From NCBI RefSeq assembly GCF_019247635.1, contig NZ_JAFBAR010000023.1, positions 35,632-99,631 on the forward strand: a stretch of DNA of 64,000 nt. The letters run 5' to 3'. The notes under the pieces were generated by a model, which saw only the letters and a list, made by a program, of their open reading frames with translations, did no database searches and was not told where the DNA came from. Below are positions 35,389-44,718 of this stretch, in pieces. This stretch comes from Mycobacterium sp. (GTDB lineage: Bacteria > Actinomycetota > Actinomycetes > Mycobacteriales > Mycobacteriaceae). The position numbers and the translations under genes are program-made. The stretch's first letter is position 1. Each line of letters begins with the position of its first letter.

Positions 35389-37277
35389 CGGAGCTCAAAG
35401 TGCTCTTCGATGGGTGCCCGGTGCTGACGCCAGAGGTCGACCAGGCGGTACGGCGTGGCCACCACCACCCGGCCCGACCCCGATCGGTAGTACGTGTGCG
35501 CGTTGGGTGTGTGGCACCACACGGTGCCGGTCATCGCCTCGTCGATTTCGGCCACGTATTCCTCGTAGGCCGCTCGCGTCACTTCCATGGTGGTCGCGCC
35601 TCGCAACGCCATCATTTGAAGGCATTCGAAGATGTAGTGCGCCAGCACTTCCATCGAGAAGTTGGCGCCGGCGCCGTGACCGGGGCTGTAGTTCGGTGCG
35701 GAGTTGATGAACAGGTTGGGGAATCCGGGTACGGTGCCGCCGCGGTAGGCGCGCGGGCTGTCACCCCACTCGTCGGCAAGCCTGCATCCGCCACGGCCGC
35801 GGATGTCAATGGTGGACAGAAAGTCCAGGTGGTAGCCGGTCGCATAGATGATCACATCGAGGTCCACCTGGCGACCGTCTTGGGTGACAATGCCTTTCGC
35901 ATTGACCTCGGCCGGCTCACTGGCTTCCACGTCGACATGCTCGCGAGCCAGCGCCGCGTAGTAACCACCCGGGTCACGGATGATTCGCTTGCCGTAGGGC
36001 GCGAAGTCCGGGGTGACCTTCTTAGCCAATTCCGTTCCCGCACCAAAGATTCTGTCGATGTAGTCCAGGCACATCTGCAGCAGCACGTCGTTGGCGGGCG
36101 AGATCGACAGATGCGTCTTGGCCCATTCCGGGTCCTGCAGGATGATCGGATAGTTGTTGTCCGCAGTACCCCAGTATGACTTGAGCCGGTTCCAGTTCGC
36201 GTAGTACGGCAGGTGGCGACCCAGGTAGCGGCGGAATTCGGGGACGTCATCGGTGAGCCGCTTGCGCGGCGCTACCCAGTGCGGCTGCCGCTGGAACACA
36301 GTCAGGTGCGCGACGGTGTCGACGCAGGCATCGACGATCTGCACCGCGGTGCAGCCCGCGCCGATGATCGCCACCCGCTTGCCGGCGAGGTCCAGCGATG
36401 CGTCCCACAGCGCCGAGTGAATGCTGTTGCCGGCGAACGTTTCCCGGCCCGGTAGCACCGGCCAGCGCGGGCGGTTCAGGTAGCCGGCGGACGTGATCGC
36501 CACACGTGCATAGCTGACCTCACGGTTTCCGGCACGGTCAATCGAATGGATCTGCCACTGGTCACGGTCCTCGTCCCACCACAGAGCCTCGACCTCGGTG
36601 CGGAATCGGATGTGCTTGCGCAGGCCGTGCTTGTCCGCCAGCGCCACCAGGTAAGCCTGATACTCCGCGCCCTGCGGGTAGTAGCTCGTCCACTCCGGAT
36701 TGACCTCGCGCGACAACGAGTAGTACGCCGATGGGGTGTCCACGCCGATGCCCGGGTAGGTGGTGGTCAACCAGGTGCCGCCGACCTCGTCGTTGCGTTC
36801 GAAGATCCGGTAGCCCACTCCGGCGTCGGCCGCGGCGAGGGCGGCGATGATGCCGGCGATGCCCGCCCCGATGATGGCGACGTTCGTCGACTCGGGGATC
36901 GGGACCGTGCGCGGCAGCGTCGGCTGGGACGGCTGAAACCCGCCCTGCTCGAGCAGCAGTGGAACAAACTCGTCGTCGACCTCGCAGCCGAGCGCCAGCG
37001 GCAGCAGGCGCCGGAAAAGTTCGGGGTCGTCGGCGGGTAGGTTACTCGCCGGACGGTCCGCGCCCAGCGCCCTCACCACCGCGTCGACCAGCTCTGACGC
37101 GGTGTCGGGATCCGTCACGCCGGCCCGCTCGGGCGGATCGGGGACGTGCGAAATCATGGGTCCGTACTTGTCGATCACCGAAGGGTCGCCGGTGAGCTGA
37201 GCCAGCACGGCGACCAGAACGCCGGGATCGGCCCGACGCAGGTTCGCCCGCAGTTCGTCGGGGTTCACCGTGGCCAT
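35385..37277 (-). CDS. Flavin-containing Baeyer-Villiger monooxygenase with N-terminal extension
   Basis: 630 residues. About 120 N-terminal residues precede the flavin domain, an extension typical of 4-hydroxyacetophenone monooxygenase-like enzymes. FAD motif GAGIAGIIAALAAADAG, then EVGGTWLTTTYPGIGVD, the Baeyer-Villiger fingerprint FAGNSIHSALWD (F-x-G-x3-H-x3-W-D) and NADP motif GAGCTA. It converts a ketone to an ester or lactone. It heads a two-gene minus-strand operon with an SDR and is divergent from the enoyl-CoA hydratase operon. Confidence 0.92.
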
Positions 37278-37443
37278 GCACGTCAGTATCGAGGCGGTCG
37301 CGCGGTTCGACGCCTCCTCTGTCTACTGAGCGGGACGCGATTCGGCCGCCGGCATGCCGAGGCACTTCCTAAAACCCCAGCGGCAAAGTGCTCAAACGAG
37401 ACCTGCGGGAACGCTTGGGGACCTAGTCCTTACAGTGACCGTC

Positions 37444-38220
37444 ATGACCGAGCCTCTCAATGTCGTCAGCAACGGACCAACGCAGGTCTGGACGATCAAC
37501 CTGCCCCAGGTCGGCAACGCGATCACCGGAAAAGGCGTCATCACCGCGTTCGAGGTCGCAGTCGATGCCGCCAACGCCGATACCGCCGTCCGCGCGGTGA
37601 TTCTCACCGGGGAGGGAAAAATCTTCTCGGCCGGCGGCAATGTCAAAGAGATGGCGGACCGCAGGGGGATGTTCGGCCTGGACCCGATTGACCAGCGACA
37701 CGCCTACACCGATGGCATCCAGCGGATCCCGCGCGCGCTTTACCGTCTCGAAGTCCCGCTGATCGCCGCGGTCAACGGGCCGGCCATCGGCGCGGGCTGC
37801 GACATAGCAATGATGTGTGACATCCGGATCGCCTCCGAGCGCGCGTCGTTTGCGGAGAGCTTCGTCCAACTCGGCCTCATCCCCGGTGATGGTGGCACGT
37901 GGTTCCTGCCGCAGACCGTCGGCTACGAACGCGCGGCCGAGATGACGTTCACCGGCGACCGCGTCGACGCCCAGACCGCCTTGGCGTGGGGCATGGTCAG
38001 CCGGGTGGTACCGCATGACGAACTGCTCACGGCCGCACAGGATCTCGCCGATCGCATCGTCAAGAACCCCCCGCACGCGCTGCGCATGGCCAAGCGATTG
38101 CTCAGGGAATCGCGCACCGGTTCGTTGGAGACGACTCTGGGCATGGCCGCGGCCATGCAGCCGCTTGCGCACCGCGACCGCGAGCATGAAGCGCGCATCG
38201 CGAAGTGGAAAACCGAGTGA
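37444..38220 (+). CDS. Enoyl-CoA hydratase/isomerase (crotonase family)
   Basis: 258 residues. Crotonase oxyanion strands are in SAGGNVKEM and AAVNGPAIGAGCDIAMMCDIRIAS. Catalytic-Glu positions lie near AFAESF-QLGLIPGDGG, where the second region keeps the G-D-G-G variant. It would hydrate or isomerise an enoyl-CoA. Its stop overlaps the GTG of an acyl-CoA dehydrogenase gene (GTGA), and that one overlaps a second dehydrogenase, giving a compact beta-oxidation operon. Confidence 0.92.
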   Translation: MTEPLNVVSNGPTQVWTINLPQVGNAITGKGVITAFEVAVDAANADTAVRAVILTGEGKIFSAGGNVKEMADRRGMFGLDPIDQRHAYTDGIQRIPRALYRLEVPLIAAVNGPAIGAGCDIAMMCDIRIASERASFAESFVQLGLIPGDGGTWFLPQTVGYERAAEMTFTGDRVDAQTALAWGMVSRVVPHDELLTAAQDLADRIVKNPPHALRMAKRLLRESRTGSLETTLGMAAAMQPLAHRDREHEARIAKWKTE

Positions 38221-39371
38221 AGGCCGCACTGCCCCGGTTGGTCCCGCCCGCCGCCACCGACGCGGCGATCACCGACGCGCTGCGAACCGAGGTCCGCGAG
38301 TTCCTCGCCGAGCAGCTGGCCGCGGGCACGTTCATCCCCTCGGTTGACGCGTGGCTGACGGGGTGGGACGAAGGGTTCACCGCTGCGCTCGCCGACCGGG
38401 GTTGGCTGGGTATGACGGTGCCGGTCGAGTATGGCGGCCGCGGCCGGTCGTTCCTGGAGCGGTTCGTGGTCACGGAGGAATTGCTGGCTGCCGGCGCGCC
38501 CGTCGCGGCGCATTGGATCGCCGACCGCCAGATCGTGCCGTCACTGCTGAAGTACGGCACGGAAACGCAGAAGACGCGCTTCCTGCCGTGGATTGCGCGC
38601 GGGCAGTGCTTTTTCGCCATCGGCATGAGCGAGCCGGACTCCGGCTCCGACCTGGCCAGCGTGCGGACCCGGGCCGAGCGCGTCGATGGTGGTTGGTCGC
38701 TATCCGGCACCAAGGTCTGGACGTCGGGCGCCCACCTCGCGCACGCGTTCATCGTGCTTGCCCGCACCGCCCCGGTGGACGCCGAGCATCGCCATGCCGG
38801 GCTCAGCCAGTTCATCGTCGACTTGCGCGAGCCTGGCGTCGACATCCGTCCGATCATCTCGATGAACGGCGCGCACCACTTCAACGAGGTGATCCTCGAC
38901 GGGGTCGTTGTGCCCGACGACATGGTGTTCGGGGAAATCGGTGAGGGTTGGAAGCAGGTGACGTCCGAGTTGAGCTTCGAGCGCAGCGGACCTGAACGGT
39001 TCCTGTCCACCTTTACACTGCTCGCTGCGCTCGCCGAAAGCATGGCCGCGGAACGCATTTCGCGTGATAGTGGCCTGGGCCGTCTGGTGGCGCGCATCGC
39101 CGGTCTGCACCAGATGTCAACCGCTGTGGCCGGCGCGTTGGAGCGCAACGACCCCGCCCTGGATGTCGGGGTACCCGCGGCGGTGGTCAAAGTGCTCGGC
39201 ACCACCACCGAGGGTGACATCGCCGAATTCGCCGACCTGGCGGGCTCGGCGGATCCGGAGCTGACGGGCCTGGCGTCTGCCGCGCTCGACCAGCGCCCGG
39301 GATTCACCCTGCGCGGCGGCACCAACGAGGTGCTGCGCGGCGTGATCGCGCGCGGATTGGGGATGCGATGA
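38217..39371 (+). CDS. Acyl-CoA dehydrogenase, FadE subunit (catalytic-type)
   Basis: 384 residues from GTG 38217. Segments include FFAIGMSEPDSGSDLASVRT (flavin/substrate loop), LSGTKVWTSGAHLAHAFIVLART and the C-terminal flavin site RGGTNEVLRGVIARGLG. It overlaps the next, shorter dehydrogenase-like gene by four bases. Mycobacterial steroid side-chain dehydrogenases such as FadE28-FadE29 are alpha2beta2 tetramers encoded by such adjacent genes, so these two probably form one enzyme. Confidence 0.92.
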   Translation: MKAALPRLVPPAATDAAITDALRTEVREFLAEQLAAGTFIPSVDAWLTGWDEGFTAALADRGWLGMTVPVEYGGRGRSFLERFVVTEELLAAGAPVAAHWIADRQIVPSLLKYGTETQKTRFLPWIARGQCFFAIGMSEPDSGSDLASVRTRAERVDGGWSLSGTKVWTSGAHLAHAFIVLARTAPVDAEHRHAGLSQFIVDLREPGVDIRPIISMNGAHHFNEVILDGVVVPDDMVFGEIGEGWKQVTSELSFERSGPERFLSTFTLLAALAESMAAERISRDSGLGRLVARIAGLHQMSTAVAGALERNDPALDVGVPAAVVKVLGTTTEGDIAEFADLAGSADPELTGLASAALDQRPGFTLRGGTNEVLRGVIARGLGMR

Positions 39372-40366
39372 CAGCCTCTCCCACCCACACCGACCCGGCG
39401 TTGATCGACATGATGGACGCCGTCTTCGCCGAACATGCGCAAAACCCGGACCTTTGGCAACGCCTCGACGAACTCGGACTGGTCCGGCTGACCGGTGCCG
39501 AGGAGCACGGCGGGAGTGGGGCCGGTTGGTTCGAGGCGGCCGAACTGCTCGCCGCCGCCGTCCGGCATGCCGCGCGAATTCCGTTGGCGGAACACGACTT
39601 ATTGGCCTGCTGGCTGCTGGACGCGAACGGTATGGCCGCCGACCGGGCGGTGCGTACGGTGTGTGTGCTCGACGATCAGGGGACGGCCGTGGCGGTGCCG
39701 TGGGCGTCCCGCGCCGACCGGATCGTCGTGGCGTGGCCGTCGGGCGACGCATACCGCGTCGCTGACGTCGATCCCGGCACGCTGCGGATCACCGCCGGCG
39801 CCAACATGATCGGCGAACCGCGCGACCAGGTAATCGGCGTGGACCTCCAGGGCGCGCCCATGGCCGCGGCCCTGGTTGCCCAGCTGAGGCTGAAGTCGGC
39901 GCTCGTGCGCTCCATCCAGGTGTGTGCCGCGCTGGACCGGATCCTGCAGCTTTGCATCGAGCATGCGACATCACGCATTCAGTTCGGTCGGGCGCTCAAC
40001 AAGTTTCAGGCCGTGCAGAACCTGATATCCGACGTTGCCGCCGAGGCCGCGCTGGCTCGCGCCGCGACCGAAGCCGCCCTGACCATGGCCGTTACCAGCC
40101 AATGGTCGGCGCGCAACCTTGATTTCCTTGTGGCCGTGGCGCGTTCGTGCACCGGCCACGCCGCCTCGATCGTGGTGCGCAACGCGCACCAGGTGCACGG
40201 CGCCATCGGCACCACGCGAGAGCATTCGCTCCACGAATTCACCCGGGCCGCGTTTGCCTGGCGTTCGGAGTTTGGCTCGGTCGGATACTGGGATGATCAG
40301 GCCACCGGCGCGGCGTTACGAGCGGGCGCCACGGGCCTGTGGGGCCTGATCACCTCCCCCGGATAG
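39368..40366 (+). CDS. Acyl-CoA dehydrogenase, FadE partner subunit
   Basis: 332 residues, shorter than a complete dehydrogenase. The middle strand domain is reduced, but the C-terminal helical domain is clear: TSRIQFGRALNKFQAVQNLISD (flavin-contacting RxQFG...FQ) and HQVHGAIGTTREHSLHEFTR. It fits the partner of a heterotetrameric FadE, where each subunit supplies part of the site. ATGA overlap with the gene upstream supports stoichiometric co-translation. Confidence 0.9.
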   Translation: MTASPTHTDPALIDMMDAVFAEHAQNPDLWQRLDELGLVRLTGAEEHGGSGAGWFEAAELLAAAVRHAARIPLAEHDLLACWLLDANGMAADRAVRTVCVLDDQGTAVAVPWASRADRIVVAWPSGDAYRVADVDPGTLRITAGANMIGEPRDQVIGVDLQGAPMAAALVAQLRLKSALVRSIQVCAALDRILQLCIEHATSRIQFGRALNKFQAVQNLISDVAAEAALARAATEAALTMAVTSQWSARNLDFLVAVARSCTGHAASIVVRNAHQVHGAIGTTREHSLHEFTRAAFAWRSEFGSVGYWDDQATGAALRAGATGLWGLITSPG

Positions 40367-40371
40367 CCGGT

Positions 40372-40383
40372 GTTCCACTGAAC
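40372..40383. promoter_or_regulatory. Inverted repeat GTTC-CACT-GAAC, possible operator
   Basis: It lies 48 bp upstream of the SnoaL-like gene at 40431. The 11-mer TGTTCCACTGA recurs at 46821-46831 in the kshA-kstD divergent promoter, so both may bind the same regulator. The arms are only four bases long. Confidence 0.4.
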
Positions 40384-40430
40384 GGACATCGGCGGTGTGA
40401 GCGGCGCAACACAGGAGTTGACTCGCTGTC

Positions 40431-40904
40431 ATGAACGACGACATCACGCTGTCCGAACTGCAGGAGTTCATCGCCGGCTTCTGGTATCACTACGACGAGG
40501 CGCACTACGACGAGCTGTCCGCGCGCTACGCCGAGGACGTGCACTATGTGAGCCGAAGTGACAGTGGCGCAAGCCCATTCGAGGAACTGATGTCACCCGA
40601 GCTGCGTGGCCGCCACGCGGTCATCGAGTGGCTTTCGGAGCATCGCAAACAGAGCCCGTACCCGTTGCGTCATCATGCCACCAATGTGCACCGCACAGGC
40701 CACGACGGTGGGATCACCCGCGCCCGGTTCTACATCTTCGTCAACCAGGTCGCCAACTTCGTACCCTTCGCGGTTTCCAGCGGCGTGGTCGAGGTCGGCG
40801 TGCGCCGCGGCGGTGTCAAAGGATTCGAGCTCACCGAGATGGAGGTCGTTCTCGACACCACCGATTCGGTCTTGCTGTCGGAATTGCAGGCCACCGGTTC
40901 GTGA
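40431..40904 (+). CDS. SnoaL-like / NTF2-fold protein
   Basis: 157 residues. LQEFIAGFWYHYDEAHYDELSARYAEDVHYVSRSD and GRHAVIEWLSEHRKQSPYPLRHHATNV fit the SnoaL_4 or aromatic-dioxygenase beta-subunit-like NTF2 fold, with the R-H-H-A-T-N-V strand common in this group. No alpha subunit is adjacent. It overlaps the following SDR (GTGA) and begins a five-gene run to 44527. The reaction is unknown. Confidence 0.85.
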   Translation: MNDDITLSELQEFIAGFWYHYDEAHYDELSARYAEDVHYVSRSDSGASPFEELMSPELRGRHAVIEWLSEHRKQSPYPLRHHATNVHRTGHDGGITRARFYIFVNQVANFVPFAVSSGVVEVGVRRGGVKGFELTEMEVVLDTTDSVLLSELQATGS

Positions 40905-41725
40905 ACGCCCGCGAAAGGTTCTCCGGCGGCGTCGCCGTCATCACCGGCGCCGGCGCCGGAATCGGCGCCGGATTGGCACGGCACGCCAGTCTGCTCGGTA
41001 TGACGGTGGTTCTCGCCGACATCGACGCCGACGCAATCGCGGCGTTGCGCGATGAACTCCCCGCAGCGGTGGACGTGGTGTGCGACGTGCGCGATCCCGA
41101 CGCCATGGCGCAGCTCGCGGAAAAGACCTACCGCGACGTCGGTTCGGTGCGGCTGCTGGTCAACAACGCCGGAGTAGAGCAATTCGGCTACCTATGGGAC
41201 ACGCCGGTGGCCAACTGGCGCCGAGTCGTCGACATCAACATCAGCGGCGTCTTCCATGGTGTGCGGGCGTTTCTGCCGAAGATGATGTCCACCGATGCGC
41301 CCGCGTGGGTGTGGAACCTGTCGTCGGTCGGCGGGGTCGTGGCGATCCCGTTGCAGGCGCCTTACATCATGAGCAAGCACGCCGTGCTCGCCCTGACCGA
41401 ATGCCTGCGACTGGAAGTCCAATTGGCCGGACACGACCACCACATTCACGTGCAGGCCGTGCTGCCCGGCGCGGTGATATCCAACATCTTCGAATCGGCG
41501 GGCGGGGTCGACGCCGGCGCCAGCGATGCCGCCGCCGCCGAGAGCCAACGCAGCGCCATGCTGAACGTGAAAGCATCGGCAATGGATCCATTGGCGGCCG
41601 CCGAGACGCTGTTTGAACAGGCCGACGAGGGACGGTTCTACCTACTCACCCAACCGTCGGTCGCTGCGGCTATGACTGAACGGGCCAATGTGCTTGCCGC
41701 GCAACGGGCCCCGTCGCTGAAATGA
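40901..41725 (+). CDS. Short-chain dehydrogenase/reductase
   Basis: 274 residues from GTG 40901. TGAGAGIGAGLARH, NNAGVEQF, NLSSVGGVV and an active site YIMSKHAVLALTE (Y-x3-K). The C-terminal part LPGAVISNIFESAG follows the usual P-G loop. Closely coupled to the SnoaL-like gene before it and the esterase after it (ATGA), so all three probably act on one substrate. Confidence 0.9.
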   Translation: MNARERFSGGVAVITGAGAGIGAGLARHASLLGMTVVLADIDADAIAALRDELPAAVDVVCDVRDPDAMAQLAEKTYRDVGSVRLLVNNAGVEQFGYLWDTPVANWRRVVDINISGVFHGVRAFLPKMMSTDAPAWVWNLSSVGGVVAIPLQAPYIMSKHAVLALTECLRLEVQLAGHDHHIHVQAVLPGAVISNIFESAGGVDAGASDAAAAESQRSAMLNVKASAMDPLAAAETLFEQADEGRFYLLTQPSVAAAMTERANVLAAQRAPSLK

Positions 41726-42651
41726 CTCTTGACTCCGACGCCGCCGCGCGGATCGCGTCGTTCGGCGACATCCCGCCGATGCGGCAGCGCGGCCTCGCGG
41801 CGGTGCGCGCCGCGATCGAGTCCGCTCCCCTACCCGACGACATGCCCGAGATGGTCAGCGTTACCGCCGTGTCCGGGCCGGTGCCGACGCGGATCTACCG
41901 TCCGACAAGCGATTCCAATGGGCCCGTGCTGGTTTATTTCCACGGCGGCGGACTCGTCATGGGCTCCAACCACTCGTTCGAACCGCTGGCCCGCGAGCTG
42001 GCGTCAGCCTCGGCAGCCACCGTCGTGGCCGTCGACTATCGGTTGGCCCCCGAGGCGGCACCGCCGGCACAGTTCGACGACGCCTACGCCGCGACGGAGT
42101 GGGTGTCGACGAATGCGAGCACGCTGGACGTCGACCCCCGCCGACTCGCGGTGGTCGGCGACAGCGCCGGCGGCTCGTTGGCCGCGGCCGTCGCGCTGGC
42201 CGCCCGCGACCGCGGCGGCCCATTGTTGTGCGCGCAGGTGCTGCTGTATCCCGGCTTGGATCGCAACATGTCTGCTCCGTCAATCGCTTTGCTGTCCCAC
42301 GCGCCGTTGCTGACCCGCGACGACATCGACTACCTGCATACGCTGGCCGACGGCGACGCGGGCCCGCCCAGCGACCCGTACCTGGTTCCCGCGTACGCCC
42401 CCGAGCTGTCCGGACTTCCGCCGGCGATCGTGGTGACCGCGGGCTGTGACCCGATCCGCGACTGGGGTGAGCGCTACGCCGAGCGGTTGCGCGACGCCGG
42501 CGTGCAGACCATCAGCGCCCGCTACCCCGGCATGTACCACGGGTTTCTGATGCGGTCCGACGCGACCGCGCGTGGTCGGCTGGCTATCGCCGAGATCGGG
42601 GCATTGTTGCGCGCCAAATTCGCTCACCGAAACACCGCAGGAGACGAATGA
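41722..42651 (+). CDS. HSL-type alpha/beta hydrolase (Lip family)
   Basis: 309 residues. Oxyanion motif YFHGGGLVMG, nucleophile GDSAGGS (Ser near 152), acid TAGCDPIRDW and His in YPGMYHGFLM. A hormone-sensitive-lipase family esterase. Start and stop overlaps with both neighbours place it in the operon of SDR, esterase, unknown oxygenase-like protein and SDR. Confidence 0.92.
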   Translation: MTLDSDAAARIASFGDIPPMRQRGLAAVRAAIESAPLPDDMPEMVSVTAVSGPVPTRIYRPTSDSNGPVLVYFHGGGLVMGSNHSFEPLARELASASAATVVAVDYRLAPEAAPPAQFDDAYAATEWVSTNASTLDVDPRRLAVVGDSAGGSLAAAVALAARDRGGPLLCAQVLLYPGLDRNMSAPSIALLSHAPLLTRDDIDYLHTLADGDAGPPSDPYLVPAYAPELSGLPPAIVVTAGCDPIRDWGERYAERLRDAGVQTISARYPGMYHGFLMRSDATARGRLAIAEIGALLRAKFAHRNTAGDE

Positions 42652-43727
42652 TGTTCACCGAGGAACGCCGGATGGAGCTTTCCAACGTGTTGCGGCCGGC
42701 CGCGCCGCCGCGCGAGATCGACGACGTCTACACCGCCGACCAACGCGAGCGGCTGCTGGACGTGGTGCGCACGCAGGGCCCGTGGAGGCTGATCATCGCC
42801 CAACACTTCGCTTCGGCCGACGAGCTGATCGCGACCATGAGTGGTGTGTTCCCCGAGGGTTTTACACCCACGCTGGACCTGTTCCTGACGCCGACTTTTC
42901 GGGGCTACCTGGCAAACTACGGCGCGGTGCTGTATCCGCAACTGCACGACTGCTTCTATAACGAGCGGTTCCTGCAGTTGGCCAAGAGTTACTGGAACGC
43001 CGAGTACGCCAAACCGGAGCTGATGCTGTTCAACATCAACGGGCCGTGCGCGAATCGCGATCCGGGACACCTGGATTCGCCGAGCTTCCGCGGCGTGCGG
43101 CACGAAAACGCGCCGACGTGGCTGACCAGCGTGATGGGAAAATCCGGCCTATTCCAGGACTACCTGATCAAGATGGCCCAGGTGATCACCTGGTTCTCGT
43201 TGGACACTGACAGCGGGTTCACCTACTGGCCCGACGGTCCTTTGCGAGCGCCGAAGCGGGTACTGCCGCCGATCAACAACCGCGGCGTTGTGGTGCAGAA
43301 CGAGATGATGGTGCACCGCGGTGAGGCCAACGGACCACTGGACCAACAGATTCCGGCGGGCTTGGCATTCGACACCGTGTTCACCGGCGATCCCGACGAC
43401 CGTGACCACTGGCTGCTGAAGAACGGCAACGACGTGATCGGTCGGCACCCCACCGACCAGTTGAGGTTTCTGGTGCACTGGTCGGCGGAGGTCTTCCGCG
43501 ACTTCGACGAGCTGAAGAAAAACATGGACGGTTCGGACGATCTGACCATCGATCGCGCGATCGACATCATGGTCGACGACGTCAACGCGCGCGGCATCAA
43601 GCTCGACATCCCCGGCGAACCGCTGCATGATCCGGCATTTATCGGGGCGCTCAACGCCGCGTACGACATCGGCGGACCCGCCGCCTATCCCGCGGAGGCG
43701 CCGATCAGCGCCTTCCAACTCACCTGA
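42648..43727 (+). CDS. Unknown protein, possible Fe(II)/2-oxoglutarate-type oxygenase
   Basis: 359 residues, start ATG 42648 or 42651 after a GGAG. I do not recognise a named family. The spacing GH141-L-D143-S-P-S-F-R and later MVH223-R-G-E resembles the HxD...H iron triad of the phytanoyl-CoA-dioxygenase type of 2-oxoglutarate oxygenases, and R224 or later basic residues might bind the co-substrate. Aromatic segments (TWFSLDTDSGFTYWPDGP) would suit a double-stranded beta-helix. Two SDRs and an esterase in the same operon suggest a hydroxylation step. This functional reading is inference. Confidence 0.65.
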   Translation: MMFTEERRMELSNVLRPAAPPREIDDVYTADQRERLLDVVRTQGPWRLIIAQHFASADELIATMSGVFPEGFTPTLDLFLTPTFRGYLANYGAVLYPQLHDCFYNERFLQLAKSYWNAEYAKPELMLFNINGPCANRDPGHLDSPSFRGVRHENAPTWLTSVMGKSGLFQDYLIKMAQVITWFSLDTDSGFTYWPDGPLRAPKRVLPPINNRGVVVQNEMMVHRGEANGPLDQQIPAGLAFDTVFTGDPDDRDHWLLKNGNDVIGRHPTDQLRFLVHWSAEVFRDFDELKKNMDGSDDLTIDRAIDIMVDDVNARGIKLDIPGEPLHDPAFIGALNAAYDIGGPAAYPAEAPISAFQLT

Positions 43728-43744
43728 TCAAAAGGCATTACACA

Positions 43745-44527
43745 ATGGAGCGTTTCACCGATCGGCGGGTCATCGTCACCGGGGCCGGTTCCGGTATCGG
43801 ACAGGCCACCGCCGCGCGACTGCTCGACGAGGGCGCAGTTGTTGTCGGCTACGACGTGTCCGCTGAGGGGTTGGCACGCACTTCGGCGAACGCCGACGAG
43901 GCCGGCACTGGAAAGCGGCTCACCACCGCCGTGCTGGATGTCTCCTCCGAGCATGCCGTCACCGCCGCCGTAGATTCCGCCGTCACCGAACTCGGCGGCC
44001 TCGAAGTGCTGGTCAACGCCGCCGCGATCCAGCGCTGCGCCCACACCCACGAGCACTCGCTGGCGGACTGGAACGCCACCCTGGCGGTCAATTTGACGGG
44101 CACCTTCCTGATGACCCGCCAGGCCCTGCCCGCGCTGCTGGCGTCCGGTCGGGGTGTCGTCGTCAACTTCACCTCCACCGCAGCATCATTCGCGCATCCC
44201 TACATGGCGGCGTATGCGGCCAGCAAGGGCGGGGTGTTGTCGTTCACGCACTCGTTGGCGCTCGAATACGCCAAGCGGGGGTTGCGCGCGGTCAACATTC
44301 AACCGGGTGGTGTCGCCACCGCGCTTGCGTTGAGCACCCTGGACGATATGCCCGACGGATACGACCCGGGCCTGTGGGCCAAGCAGACGCCGCTGTTGCA
44401 CGGTGTGGAAAGCGAGATCCTGGGCGACCCAGCCTCAGTGGCTGCTGTGATCGCCATGGTCGCCTCCGACGACGGCGCATTCCTGACCGGCACCGAGATC
44501 CGGATCGACGGTGGCGCGCACGCGTGA
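43745..44527 (+). CDS. Short-chain dehydrogenase/reductase
   Basis: 260 residues. TGAGSGIGQATAARLLDEG, VNAAAIQRC (NNAG variant), FTSTAASF and the catalytic YAASKGG. The C-terminus TGTEIRIDGGAHA is classical. It starts 17 bp after the unknown oxygenase-like gene and closes that operon. It is convergent with the interrupted SDR. Confidence 0.92.
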   Translation: MERFTDRRVIVTGAGSGIGQATAARLLDEGAVVVGYDVSAEGLARTSANADEAGTGKRLTTAVLDVSSEHAVTAAVDSAVTELGGLEVLVNAAAIQRCAHTHEHSLADWNATLAVNLTGTFLMTRQALPALLASGRGVVVNFTSTAASFAHPYMAAYAASKGGVLSFTHSLALEYAKRGLRAVNIQPGGVATALALSTLDDMPDGYDPGLWAKQTPLLHGVESEILGDPASVAAVIAMVASDDGAFLTGTEIRIDGGAHA

Positions 44528-44562
44528 GGTTGACGCCCGCGCCGCGTTCGCGTGACGAACCG

Positions 44563-44718
44563 TTACCTGATCACCACTGTGCTGGGCGGGCGCGGCGAAC
44601 CCATCACCACCCGGTGCGACGGCGGACGACGGCCCTCCTCGTCGGTGATGCCGTAACGCTCGGCGAGTTCTGCGCCGATCAACGTCTGCCCGCTCAGTAC
44701 GGCCAAGTTGGGATCGAG
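44563..44718 (-). pseudogene. Former C-terminal 51 codons of the SDR, beyond an in-frame TAG
   Basis: After the TAG at 44719-44721 the same frame stays open for 51 codons, reading LDPNLAVLSGQTLIGAELAE and onward to a TAA at 44563-44565. The sequence looks like the normal tail of this SDR type (SGQTL-GAELA--YG-TDE-GR-PPS-R). It suggests a single nonsense change rather than the natural end of the gene. Confidence 0.7.
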
